Assembly (NCBI RefSeq): GCF_036373705.1
Contig: NC_089867.1
Location: 22,875,823-22,939,822 of the forward strand
From: Amia ocellicauda
Taxonomy: Eukaryota; Chordata; Actinopteri; Amiiformes; Amiidae
Reading direction: 5' to 3'
DNA: 64,000 nt
Below are positions 12,032 to 23,300 of the stretch, piece after piece; position 1 is the first letter of the stretch, and every line of letters begins with the position of its first letter. The translations under genes and the position numbers were made by a program. The notes under the pieces were generated by a model that saw only the letters and a list, made by a program, of their open reading frames with translations, ran no database searches and was not told where the DNA came from.

Positions 12032-12924
12032 TGTATATATAATATATTTCTCAATTAGATGGTAGTTTCCAGAACAAGATCTTACTCTACAAATGAATGT
12101 GTTTTAAAATGCTGTCTGCAAAACCAAGGCCACAGTGATGCAGCAGCAAAACCACACAACCGCTAACATCAAAACAAGCTGGTACAAAAACAGTGTCGTC
12201 CTAGTGTACTGTAGTGTTGTGTAGCAGTCCAGCAATATCTGCACACAAGATGGCAGTCAGGGAGAGACAGGTGGAGGGTCATCGGTGAGCTGACAGCAGG
12301 AGAACTGAGAGGCACAGAACTGGCCGGCATATGGACCTTTGATCCTCCTGAATTAATCACCAAGCGTACAGGGAGGTAGAGAAGTCTCTCATTCCCCTCT
12401 CGCTCTCGTAATCTGTCACCTGCTGCTCCCTCCTCATCTGTTTCAGCCAGGGCTGCGCAGACTGTCAGCGAAGACAAGCTGGACACCGCTGACACCTAGA
12501 GGCTGCTCTGTAATGGGTATTAACAGGGAGAAATGATTGCTAAAGTAGACGGCATCCAGAGAACCGTGGAGCTGAGGTGTGAAAAACACAGTTTGGGAAT
12601 CATGACATATTGAAGGGAGACCGTATCTCTTATGCCACCTTCAATTAAGGTTTTACAGAGTTGGTAAAAGTTTCTAAGTTTAGGTTATGGTATGTGTACT
12701 TTTAGTATTTATACAGCATTTCTCTCCTATATATGAATAACAATATTTAATGATGTACAGAATGCCTGTGTGTCTCTTCTGAACGAAAGGCACTATATTA
12801 ACTAATGAAGTAAAGCACAGGAATATGGCAACTGGATCCCAGGTTGAATTTCTTTAATAGTGTATTTCTAGCACAGTTCTTGACTTCTGAAAGCAATGCT
12901 GATCTCTGTGATCGATGGGTCAGT
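12030..12924. other. Region downstream of cfap107, probable 3' UTR and spacer
   Basis: No other gene is recognised. The part next to 12925 must contain the cfap107 3' UTR on the minus strand. No clear AATAAA on that strand was identified. Confidence 0.4.
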
Positions 12925-15248
12925 CTAGGCGGTGCTCTGGGCCGCAGTCCCACCCAGCGGCACACAAGGCAGGCTGTCGGGCACCTGTCGGCAGGGTCTG
13001 TCCTTCAGGTCCAGATCCTTGTTGACTCTGTTGTGGATGTGCAGGTGGCTGGAGAGCTGGCGACGGGCAGTGGCGAAGCGGGGCTGGGAGAAGGCCGCGG
13101 AGGGGTGGTGTGGGAACGAGGTCCTGTACACGCTCTGGAGCCGGAAGGGGGCCTCCTGGCGGTTCCACCGAGAGAGGCGCGACTGCAGGAGCCCGAAATT
13201 GGTAGGAGGATCTTGGAGAAATAAACGACAGGAAGGAAACACCTCTGAATCCAGTGTCTCAGCTCCCTGGCAAGACATACGTATATATGGTGCATTCAAT
13301 AGCTTTGTCCTGTTGTTTTATGGTTGGGGCTTGGCAGGGGTTGCCGCTCCCCGGGGTGCTTTCACAGAGCAGTAGGGCCAAATTCAGCCAATATGAGGCA
13401 TTGTTAGTGTCAATGGAGGTAGACAAAGCGAGCAGCTATCTCGTGCTACCTACCCTGCACGGGGTGGTCTGTCCTCTCGGGCACCCAGGCCAACTTGTCC
13501 CCATCCCAGGAGCGTAGAGGGGGCAGGGTGCAGTTTCCCTTGCGGTTATACACTTCATCATACAGAGACACCAGGTAGTGAGAGTGAGGGGGGCTGTGAT
13601 GAGAGAGAATTAGCTTCTGGGGAAGACCCTAAAAAACCCGGTAAACCCAGAAAAATCATTATTATATTTCACCAGCGGTATCCCCCACCTGTGGTTAAAC
13701 CCACAATTCTCATCTCAGGAAGCCAGAGTCCTGACCACTACACTTTTTAAATGTGACAGTCTCCTATTATGCCCTTTTGGCCAATCTGATATCTATCTGA
13801 CACGAGAGGTTCATAAATTAATTATTTTTCAGGTTCAATTTTTTGTATGACACGCATTAAAAGTTTGCATTTAAACTTTGGGTGTTGTAGAGCAACACCA
13901 AACGAAAAGGAAATCATATGTAGCCAGATTAACAGTAGAAATTTACTTTGTGTCTATTTTGTGGGTTGAGAAGACACATAAAAAGACAAAATACTTTTAG
14001 AGAAACTTTTCCTTTACCTCTGAGAAACGTCAGTTTTAAAAAAGGTAAAAGTACAATATAGAGCCAGGAGGTGCAACTTGACCAGCCACCAATTAAACAT
14101 CAGCATTTCAGGGTGGAAAGGTACAACATGACATTCCAGACAATTAACATATTCAATTGGCAAGGAATGTTGCAGAGTCTAGATGAAAGTAATTGGGGAA
14201 AGATGGGCATCTGACTGAGATAAAGGGGGTACCTCTGCTCTCCGAATGGCTGCACTCCTCATTATAGTATCGGGCCGGCTGTCTCGGTGGGGTCGGTAGT
14301 CCAGGCGGTGGCTGCTGCTGGCAGTCTGATGCTGTCGATTGAACTGCAAAAACAAAGCGAGGGAAGCGGGAGGAATGCACAGGGAGAGGGATGAGACGGA
14401 TCCCAGAGACATGACAGCTTCACTGTGTTCTCGAGCAGCACATTCACATCACATTTGTGAAACATCACTTCGCCTGAGCCCAAGACAAAACTGCAGGGTG
14501 TACTCCATCAAAAGGGCGATACTGCCAGGCCTGCTGTACCGAGGAGAGCCTGTCATTCATTTTATTTTGTTTTAACTTGAGTAAAATGCTGAGGTTCAGC
14601 TGTGCCGTGTGAATAGAAAGATCTGCATTTCACAATGTTCCCAGAAACCAAAATATTCCTCAGCAGGGAAAGATCCGAACAAGGTTTTGACCCAAAGGCA
14701 GCTGAAAGTATTGTCTGTTACCAAAAAAAAGAAACTCATAAAGGAAAATGATGGGACAGATTTACTCATTCTCATTTGAGAAGCTTAAATTCCATGTATT
14801 TGCTCATTGAGTGGTTAATGAACTGTGACATACTTTGTGTAAACACATACGGAGGGCCAAGCGATAGTGTCTAATTGGGCAGTTACAACACAACACTAAC
14901 AGCAATAAAATATCGGTAATATGCTTGCACTTTACTATGAATTAATATTAGCTGTTCAGTGCTTTGGTGTATCTTTAGATTAACCCTTCATGTTGTATAC
15001 ATATATGAAAAGACTGTAATTCCATGCGAATACACTGACATTTGTATATGTTTCTAACAAAAGAAATTTTATCACCTAAGGCTGTGTTAAAAACAAGTTT
15101 GAACACAGTCTGTCTGTACTAAAGGCATACACCATACCTGCAGCCTTTCTTCCACCCAGTTTCCAAGGAGAACTTTATTAGAATACTTCTGCTCTATTCT
15201 CCAGCCGGGCATCTTCCACTTGTGAGGGTCGCTTTGAGCTCCTGCCAT
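12925..15248 (-). CDS. cfap107: Cilia- and flagella-associated protein 107 (C1orf158 orthologue)
   Basis: There are four coding exons on the minus strand: 15138-15248, 14233-14343, 13454-13628 and 12925-13211 (stop TAG 12925-12927). All introns are GT-AG and phases close to 227 aa. The N-terminal segment GWRIEQKYSNKVLLGNWVEE matches the most conserved part of vertebrate CFAP107. The third exon (LPQKLILSHHSPPHSHYLVS, then TLPPLRSWDGDKLAWVPE) and PPTNFGLLQ at the start of the last exon also match. CFAP107 is a microtubule inner protein of the doublet microtubules in motile cilia and flagella. The protein has no signal peptide or membrane segment. The start at 15246-15248 was chosen because it gives an N-terminus about as long as the human one; an upstream in-frame ATG at 15312-15314 and a downstream one at 15210-15212 are alternatives. 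The C-terminal tail is longer than in the 194-aa human protein as I remember it. The gene is head-side to the AADACL4-like duplication, whose left edge is about 320 bp upstream. Confidence 0.9.
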
Positions 15249-15788
15249 ACCTGCCCACTGCACAACGTTAACTTCAGCCTGTTCAGAGGTGTCAATACCA
15301 GAGCTGGATTTCAAACCTATGAGTCATCAAAACTGGCAGGAAGAGATACGACTTCTTCCCACTTGTGTCTGTGAATTTAATTAGAAAAACAACAGGGTTG
15401 CCATAGACACAACAAACATCCTCCCCTGGCAACGGCATTTCTAAGCTGCGGTCAGAGGTCGAGTGAGAAGGCCTGCTGGAACTGAGCTGATGTCACTCAC
15501 GAGCGGCTCTGAATCTTCTACGTGCTCCGCAATTGTTCTATTATCGCAATTACTTTGAAATTGTAAAACCTAATTTTTGATCTTGTGTTTACTTTAGGTT
15601 TGTTGCTCTTCATTTTCATTCTATGACCCAAAGTAGATCCAAACACTTTAACTTAGTTATATGGTATTTAAAACATGGTAGAATCATGAGTCACCATTGA
15701 CTTGTGTCCCATTTCGTTCAAACTTTTTCCAAGCCAAGGTAAAGAAAATCAAAAAGTACCAGTTTGTAGATCCAGTATGTTTTTGTAT

Positions 15789-16660
15789 GTACACCGATCA
15801 GCCATAACATTATGACCACCTGCGTAATATTGTGTAGGTCCCAAAACAGCCCTGACCCATCGAGGCATGGACTCCATTAGACCTCTGAAGGTGTGCTGTT
15901 GTATCTGGCACCAAGATGTTAGCAGCAGATCCTTTAAGTCCTGTAAGTTGCGAGGTGGGGCCTCCATGGATCGGACTTGTTTGTCCAGCACATCCCACAG
16001 ATGCTCGATTGGATTGAGATCTGGGGAATTTGGAGGCCAAGTCAACACCTTGAACTCGTGATTCATCAGACCAGGCCACCTTCTTCCATTGCTCCGTGGT
16101 CCAGTTCTGATGCTCACGTGCCCATTGTAGGCGCTTTCGGCAGTGGACAGGGGTCAGCATGGGCACCCTGACTGGTCTGCGGCTACGCAGCCCCATACGC
16201 AACAAACTGCGATGCACTGTGTGTTCTGACACCTTTCTATCAGATCCAGCATTCACTTTTTCAGCAATTTGAGCTACAGTAGCTCGTCTGTTGGCCTTCC
16301 CTCCCCACGTGCATCAATGAGCCTTGGCCACCCATGACCCTGTCGCCGGTTCACCGCTTTTCCTTCCTTGGACCACTTTTGATAGGTACTGACCACTGCA
16401 GACCGGGAACACCCCACAAGAGCTGCAGTTTTGAAGATGCTCTGACCCAGTCGTCTAGCCATCACAATGTGGCCCTTGTCAAAGTCGCTCAGATCCTTAC
16501 GCTGCCCATTTTTCCTGCTTCTAACACATCAAGTTTGAGGACAAAATGTTCACTTCCTGCCTAATATATCCCACCCACTGACAGTTGCCGTGATAACGAG
16601 ATTATCAGTGTTATTCACTTCACCTGTCAGTGGTCATAATGTTATGGCTGATCAGTGTAT
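15789..16660 (-). mobile_element. Internally deleted Tc1/mariner-like transposon
   Basis: Inverted ends containing GATCAGCCATAACATTATGA occur at 15796-15816 and, inverted, at 16630-16655; TA lies at both edges. The minus strand encodes transposase remnants in several frames: a helix-turn-helix part (about 16274-16465), then VAWSDESR (first catalytic D), then a jump straight to [20 protein letters not shown] (catalytic E). The segment with the second catalytic D is missing and frames are broken, so the element is non-autonomous. The matching place in unit 2 (near 26880) has no element, so it inserted after the duplication or into only one copy. Confidence 0.88.
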
Positions 16661-16747
16661 GTTATTGCTCAGGGTGTATAGACACACTAAGGACATATTA
16701 TTATACTGGAAGTTGAATAATATATGTTACAAATAGCTAATAAGTGT

Positions 16748-18395
16748 TGCCCCTAGAAAGGTTTCTTCTCGTGGTAAACCTAAATTAGTATTTCACTGAG
16801 GTTTTTACAAAAGAAAAAACAGATAACATGCCACAGGTTAACAAACTGTCCAGTTAAACTCTAAGAGATATCAAGATAAATTGAGAGGAGGTACTAAAGG
16901 GAGCAGCAGAATTAAAAACAAACAAATCACCTGGGCCAGATGGTATATTTCCAACAGTACTTAAAGAAATTAGGGAAATTATTCATAGGCCGCTAACTAA
17001 AATATTCCAAATGACACTTAGAACAGGGGATGTGCCAACTGACTGGAAGACAGCAAATGTCAAACCAATCCACAAGAAAGGGGACAAAACTGAGCCAGGA
17101 AATTACAGACCAATCAGTCTCACCTGTATTTCTTGTACAATTTTGAAACAAATTATTAGACAGAAATTAGAAGAGCATCTTAATGAAAACCATATTCTTG
17201 GTGATAGTCAACATGGGTTTAGACGAGGAAGATCATGTCTTACTAATTTATTGGAGTTTTTTTGAACATGCAACTGCAGCTGTAGATCATGTGAAAGCAT
17301 ATGATATGATATACTTAGATTTTCAAAAAGCTTTTGATAAGGTTCACACCAAAGACTGATCCTCAAATTGGAAGCTATAGGCATTCAGGGTAATGTAAGT
17401 AGATGGATTATGAACTGGCTGATGTATGGGAAACAGAGGGTGTCGATTAGAGGAATTGCCTCTAACTGGAGTGAGGTTGTTAGTGGAGTTCCACAGGGAT
17501 CAGTACTAGGGCCCTTGGTTTTTCTAATCTATATTAATGATCTGGACTCTGGGATAGTTAGCAAACTTGTCAAATTTGCAGATGATACTAAAATAGGTGG
17601 CTCAGCAGATACAATCTTGGAAGCACAGGCTATTCAAAGGGACTTTGTGGACAAGTGCAAGGTAATACATGCAGGTAACAAAAATATCCACTATAATTAC
17701 ACTATGGGAGGTACAGATCTAGATGAAGTATCGCATGAGAAAGACCTAGGAGTCTATGTGGACTCCTCACTTTCTCCATCCAAACAATGTGGGGAAGAAA
17801 TAAAAAATGCAAACAAACTGTTAGGGTATATTGTCAGAAGTGTAGAATTGAGAACAAGGGCAGTGATGTTCAGACTGTACAATGCACTAGTTAGAGCTCA
17901 TCTGGATACTGTGGACAGTTCTGGGCTCCACACTTCAAGAAAGATATCGCTGCTCTAGAGGCAGTTCAGAGGAGAGCAACCAGACTTATTCCAGGTCTGA
18001 AGGGAATGTCCTACTGAGAGACTGAGGAACTGAAACTTTTCACCCTGGAACAGAGGAGACTAAGGGAGACTTGATTCAAGTCTTCAAAATCATGAAGGGC
18101 ATTGACAACATCAAACCAGAGGAGCTTTTCCAGATCAGCAGGGACACACGCACCCGGGGACACAAATGGAAATTGGGCTTCAAGGCATTCAAGACAGAAA
18201 ACAGGAGACACTTCTTCACACAGAGAGGCGTCACAATCTGAACAAACTCCCCAGCGATGTGTGTGAAGAGACAATTTGGGAACATTAAAAAAGAGACTGG
18301 ATAGGATCCTTGATCACTTAGTTATTAATGGACACCCAACAAGCACAATGGGGAGAATGGCCTCCTCTCGTTTGGATACTTTCTTATGTTCTTCT
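16748..18395 (+). mobile_element. CR1-type LINE fragment (reverse transcriptase and 3' end)
   Basis: The plus strand encodes reverse-transcriptase motifs in order: NKSPGPDG (about 16921), NYRPISLTC (17101-17130), DSQHGFRRGRSC (17206), YLDFQKAFDKVH (about 17313-17348), SGVPQGSVLGPL (17482-17515) and FADDTKIGG (17575-17600). Frameshifts or stops near 17265 and 17345 break the frame. The 3' end finishes in copies of an 8-bp unit (TTTCTTATGTTCTT), as CR1 elements do. The endonuclease part is absent, so the copy is 5'-truncated. The clade is inferred from motif wording; Rex1 is a close alternative. Confidence 0.85.
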
Positions 18396-18480
18396 GCTTA
18401 TTGTTCTTCGAAATCCAGTGTACATTCGTGACCGTGATGCTCATGTTTTTCCTTTAATGTGTCACTCATCTGTGTATATA

Positions 18481-20014
18481 TACTGTGGGGGAAAAAAGTA
18501 TTTGATCCCCTGCTGATTTTGTATGTTTGCCCACAGAAAAAGAAATGATCAGTCTATAATTTTAATGGTAGGTGTATTTTAACAGTGAGAGACAGAATAA
18601 CAACAAAAAAATCCAGAAAAATGTATTTCAAAAAAGTTATACATTGATTTGCATGTTAATGAGGGAAATAAGTATTTGACCCCTTCGACTTAGTACTTGA
18701 TGGCAAAACCCTTGTTGCCAATCACAGAGGTCAGACGTTTCTTGTAGTTGGCCACCAGGTTTGCACACATCTCAGGAGGGATTTTGTCCTACTCCTCTTT
18801 GCAGATCCTCTCCAAGTCATTAAGGTTTCGAGGCTGACGTTTGGCAACTCGAACCTTCAGCTCCCTCCACAGATTTTCTATGGGATTAAGGTCTGGAGAC
18901 TGGCTAGGCCACTCCAGGACCTTAATGTGCTTCTTCTTGAGCCACTCCTTTGTTGCCTTGGCTGTGTGTTTTGGGTCATTGTCATGCTGGAATACCCATG
19001 CATGACCCATTTTCAATGCCCTGGCTGAGGGAAGGAGGTTTGATGCGGTGCAGTTGTCCTGTCCCCTTAGCAGAAAATCACCCCCAAAGCATAATGTTTC
19101 CACCTCCATGTTTGACAGTGGGGATGGTGTTCTTGGGGTCATTCCTCCTCCTCCAAACACGGCGAGTTGAGTTGATGCCAAAGAGCTCGATTTTGGTCTC
19201 ATCTGACCACAACACTTTCACCTAGTTCTCCTCTGAATCATTCAGATGTTGGCAAACTTCAGACGGGCCTGTACATGTGCTTTCTTGAACAGGGGTACCT
19301 TGCGGGCACTGCAGGATTTCAGTCCTTCACGGCATAGTGTGTTACCAATCGTTTTCTTGGTGACTTTGGACCCAGCTGCCTTGAGATCATTAACAAGATC
19401 CTCCCGTGTAGTTCTGGGCTGATTCCTCACCGTTCTCATGATCATTGAAACTCCACAAGGTGAGATCTTGCATGGAGCCCCAAACTGAGGGAGACTGACA
19501 GTTATTTTGTGTTTCTTCCATTTGCGAATAATCGCACCAACTGTTGTCACCTTCTCACCAAGCTGCTTGGCGATGGTCTTGTAGCCCATTCCAGCCTTGT
19601 GTAGGTCTACAATCTTGTCCCTGACATCCTTGGACAGCTCTTTGGTCTTGGCCATGGTGGAGAGTTTGGAATCTGATTGATTGATTGCTTCTGTGGACAG
19701 GTGTCTTTTATACAGGTAACGAGCTGAGATTAGGAGCACTCCCTTTAAGAGAGTGCTCCTAATCTCAGCTCGTTACCTGTATAAAAGACACCTGGGAGTC
19801 AGAAATCTTGCTGATTGATAGGGGATCAAATACTTATTTCCCTCATTAACATGCAAATCAATGTATAACTTTTTTGAAATGCATTTTTCTGGATTTTTTT
19901 GTTGTGATTCTGTCTCTCACTGTTAAAATACACCTACCATTAAAATTATAGACTGATCATTTCTTTGTCAGTGGGCAAACGTACAAAATCAGCAGGGGAT
20001 CAAATATTTTTGTA
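18481..20014 (-). mobile_element. Tc1-like transposon with ~210-bp inverted repeats, degenerate transposase
   Basis: Long inverted repeats run from about 18483-18690 and 19823-20012 (AAGTATTTGATCCCCTGCTG near the left end), with TA at 18481-18482 and 20013-20014. The minus strand encodes a Tc1 transposase from [14 protein letters not shown] (ATG 19653-19655). It includes an intact-looking DNA-binding part, LWSDETK in another frame, and [19 protein letters not shown] with 34 residues between D and E. Stops at about 19240 and at least two frameshifts make it a pseudogene. A near-perfect hairpin lies between the transposase start and the right repeat. In unit 2 the site is empty (AATATAGCATCACAAAG near 27211), so insertion into the TA of this copy is directly visible. 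Confidence 0.92.
19698..19794. repeat. Perfect 44-bp inverted repeat with 9-nt loop
   Basis: The left arm 19698-19741 (CAGGTGTCTTTTATACAGGT...) is the exact reverse complement of 19751-19794; the loop is 19742-19750. It lies inside the Tc1-like element, upstream of its transposase start. Confidence 0.95.
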
Positions 20015-20349
20015 GCATCACAAAGTTTGCAGTTATTATAATTTTTTGTCATAACACATAGTAAGACATTCCTAGTAAGATGTATTGTATTGTATTGATA
20101 TGTAGAGTGCTGTTGGACTGTCACATTTCAAAAGTAGAATCAGTGCATTTAAACATGACCTTTGTGTCTATATATTTGTATGGGGATATATAGATATAGC
20201 AAATACTGTAATGTTCATGAGCTTCACATATTAATTTGCTAGATGATTCTTGATATATATTGACAAATCAGATAAGATATGTATCTTAAAGAGACAAATT
20301 TTTGATTAACTCTTTCCTGTTGATACCTTCAGTTCACACTGTGCCTTTT

Positions 20350-23300
20350 TCAAAGAGTCTTCACATAGTTCACAATGCTGTTCACGGCCGGTTTGGACGA
20401 AGTGATGGTCATCCAGCCCAAGTCCATCAAACTCACGATCCCATGGAAGCCATCGGAAACATGGTACCAGGAGACGGGGATGCCCAAGTCCTCCAGACGC
20501 CTCTTGAAGAGTATCCCATCATCTCTCAGCACATCATACTCGCAGGTCAGGATGAAGGCAGGTGGCATCTTGCGGATGATGGCATCTTCCGCCAGCAGAG
20601 GGGAGATGCCGGGCTCCAGGCCTGTCTTGATGATATCATAGACTTCTCCGTCATGGGAATTGACGAATTTAGGGTGAAACCCACGTGCTTTGCACTCTGG
20701 GGGGAGTCTGTTGGGGGACAGCCACTTGCGGTACTTAAGCTTAAGGTCAACGGGCACATGGTTGCCCTCTAAGATGTCCTCAGCTACAGATGTGTCACCA
20801 TTTAGGTAGTGCAGGAAGTAGAACACTGTTTGGTCCCGGGACAGGAGAGGGACAGAGTGATTCTGTTGGTAGGAGGGGAGGTTGAAATCTACTATCTGCA
20901 GACCAGGGTAGATCAGGATTTGGGCACAAGGTGAGGTGAGAGGATGTTCCTCCTTCTCTGCCAGTCGCTGGCACAGAGCAGCTGTCAAGTTCCCTCCCGC
21001 GCTGTCCCCCCCAACTGCCACTCTACGGGGATCCACTCCGAAATCCTTGTCCGCTACCTGCAGGAAGTGACAGGTGGCAGCCTGGCAGTCATCCAGCTGT
21101 GCGGGGTATCGATGTTCAGGAGTTAGCCTATACCTGCGGGATAAATAGAAGAACAAAAATTCAAGGTCTGTCCGGCCCTGAAGGGGTTCTGCTCAGTGTG
21201 TCAGGAGGACAAAAGTGTTAGAGAGGCAATACGTACAGGCACAGACCAGACAGGAGAGAAAGATAATGGAAGCTCGGTTTCTGCCTGATAACTGGTCAAG
21301 AAGACAAATATATGATCAAACCAGGGTAAAGGCGTACGTAATGTTTAATATAAGGGGTGCGATGTATGAAGTCCAAATTGTTGGTGAAAACTGTTTCTAT
21401 CAGACCCTGTTCTTCTGGATATCAGGGTTGAACTATAGCACGGTACCACAGCACAGTGAGACAGAGACAGTGACCTTGTTTACACAGACACACAGGGAGA
21501 GACATGCAGTTGTTCAAAATCTCAGTATGTCTAGTTTATTAAACTTGAGGACAAGCAAAGAAAGTCATACCACAAATTATATACAATTTTTTAGAACACC
21601 ATAATGAATTCACAGATATGTCCTTCTGTTCCTTGTGGATGTACAGTATGTTTTATATGGAGAAGTATTAAAGTACACTTACTCAACAGATACAACTGTG
21701 GTGTCAGACTGCATGGCAATGTATCTGCATAGGTCATCGTAAGTATCTGATGAAATGCAAGAGAAGATATTGGTAAAATTCCTGGGTTGAGATGCCAACC
21801 ACTGAACTATCAGTTTAATTCTGATCTCTTCAGAGTTACAGAGTGTTTACTAGGCATGACCTGGAGCCAACACTGCAGGCTTTAGTACAAAGTGTACAGA
21901 TTAGGCAAAAAGCCAATAAACATAAAAGTATTTTAGTCCAAATGCACATCTATGCCAATTTACTCAAAATAAGATATGAAGCTTAAAATATCCAGTGTGG
22001 GCTTCTATAAGAGCCTAAATCCAGAAATAAATCAAACCACTATCCAAAAGTTGTTTTAGTTTCTTTTTAAAGTTGTTTCTCTGCTGGAATACAATTTTCT
22101 CAATTATTAGGTTCTTAATTAAAAAAAAAGATAACCATGGGCTTCCTTTCACATGGATTTATTTGGAACATAAACTAATGTATGGCCAAGATCAATATAC
22201 TTTTAAATAAGTGGAGTGACTGACCGATGGACCCCATCATCCAGCCACCGCCATGGAGATACACAAGGCCCCTGCGCTTGGTGTCCGAGGGGGCTGTGGG
22301 CTCGTACACTCTGACAGGCACATTGGCGAAAGTCAGGTCTTTGATGCGCAGCCCTGGGGGAGCAGGCTTGTTCTTGATTAGCACCCGAGATCTGAACCAG
22401 CGATTGAAACTCAACTGGTTGCAAAGCCCCAACTTCTCAAGGAGTCGTCCCTGTGGAGAAGACAAGGGAAAGAAATTGGACACATTCTGGTGGAATCCAA
22501 AAATCTTGCCATGTGAATCCAGTTAGTAAACTCATGTTGGGCCTTTACTTCGTTCTGAAATCAGAAAGCAATTGTATGGTGTCATGTTGAACCGAATGAA
22601 TCAAAACATTTGCTTTCCGATTTCAGAATCGGTTAATCAAAGCATCTGTGACTTCTGCGATACATTGCAATACATTTTGATATTATTGTGAAATACCTCG
22701 TCGGTCAGCATTAAAGGTCTGTGATGGCCTGTAGGCAGACAAATGTAGCGCTGTGGTCATAGTCACAACAAGAATTGCATGATTCCTTCTGGTGGGTGAT
22801 TCTAGATCATTGTGCACAATGTCACACATATCTAAAATGGTCTGTTTGTTGAATCTGTATTTTCATAATATTGCTGCTTGTGTATAGGATTAAATAATTT
22901 TAACATTCACTAGAAATGTGACTTAGGCTACAACTCAAATTACTCTGGAACAATAAATCTAAACAGTATGATTCAGCTAGATACAGCCTTGCTTAAATTG
23001 TATTTATCCAAGACACAAACTTCACTGAAAATAAATAATTCAGTTGCACATTAACTTGTATTGACTTAACTTGGGTTCAACAAAATTCACAATAGTGACT
23101 AAAATATAGAAATTACAGTAAATGTTTGCTGAAGACTGTTGACTGAGCAAATCACAATTTCAGAATTGAATGGCTAGCCGGGAAGTTTTGCATGGGTTCT
23201 GTGTCTCATTAATGATGTAAAAAACCAAAAGGGTATCTTGTCAAAAGTGTAGAATTGAGAACAAGGGCAGTGATGTTCAGACTGTACAATGCACTAGTTA

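Noticed and set aside
12844-13375. Plus-strand open frames up to 147 codons over the last cfap107 exon
   Set aside because: The GC-rich exon leaves several frames open; only the minus-strand frame continues correctly from the other cfap107 exons.
18011-18274. Minus-strand open frame repeated at 23469-23699 ([12 protein letters not shown]), looking like a small duplicated gene
   Set aside because: It is the antisense of the CR1 LINE 3' end, so it recurs because the repeat recurs.
20302-20772. Open frames on the plus strand over AADACL4-like exon 4 (also 20375-20641, 20944-21126, and 29666-30417 in unit 2)
   Set aside because: They are antisense shadows of the conserved exon; the minus-strand reading has the full catalytic motifs and correct splice sites.
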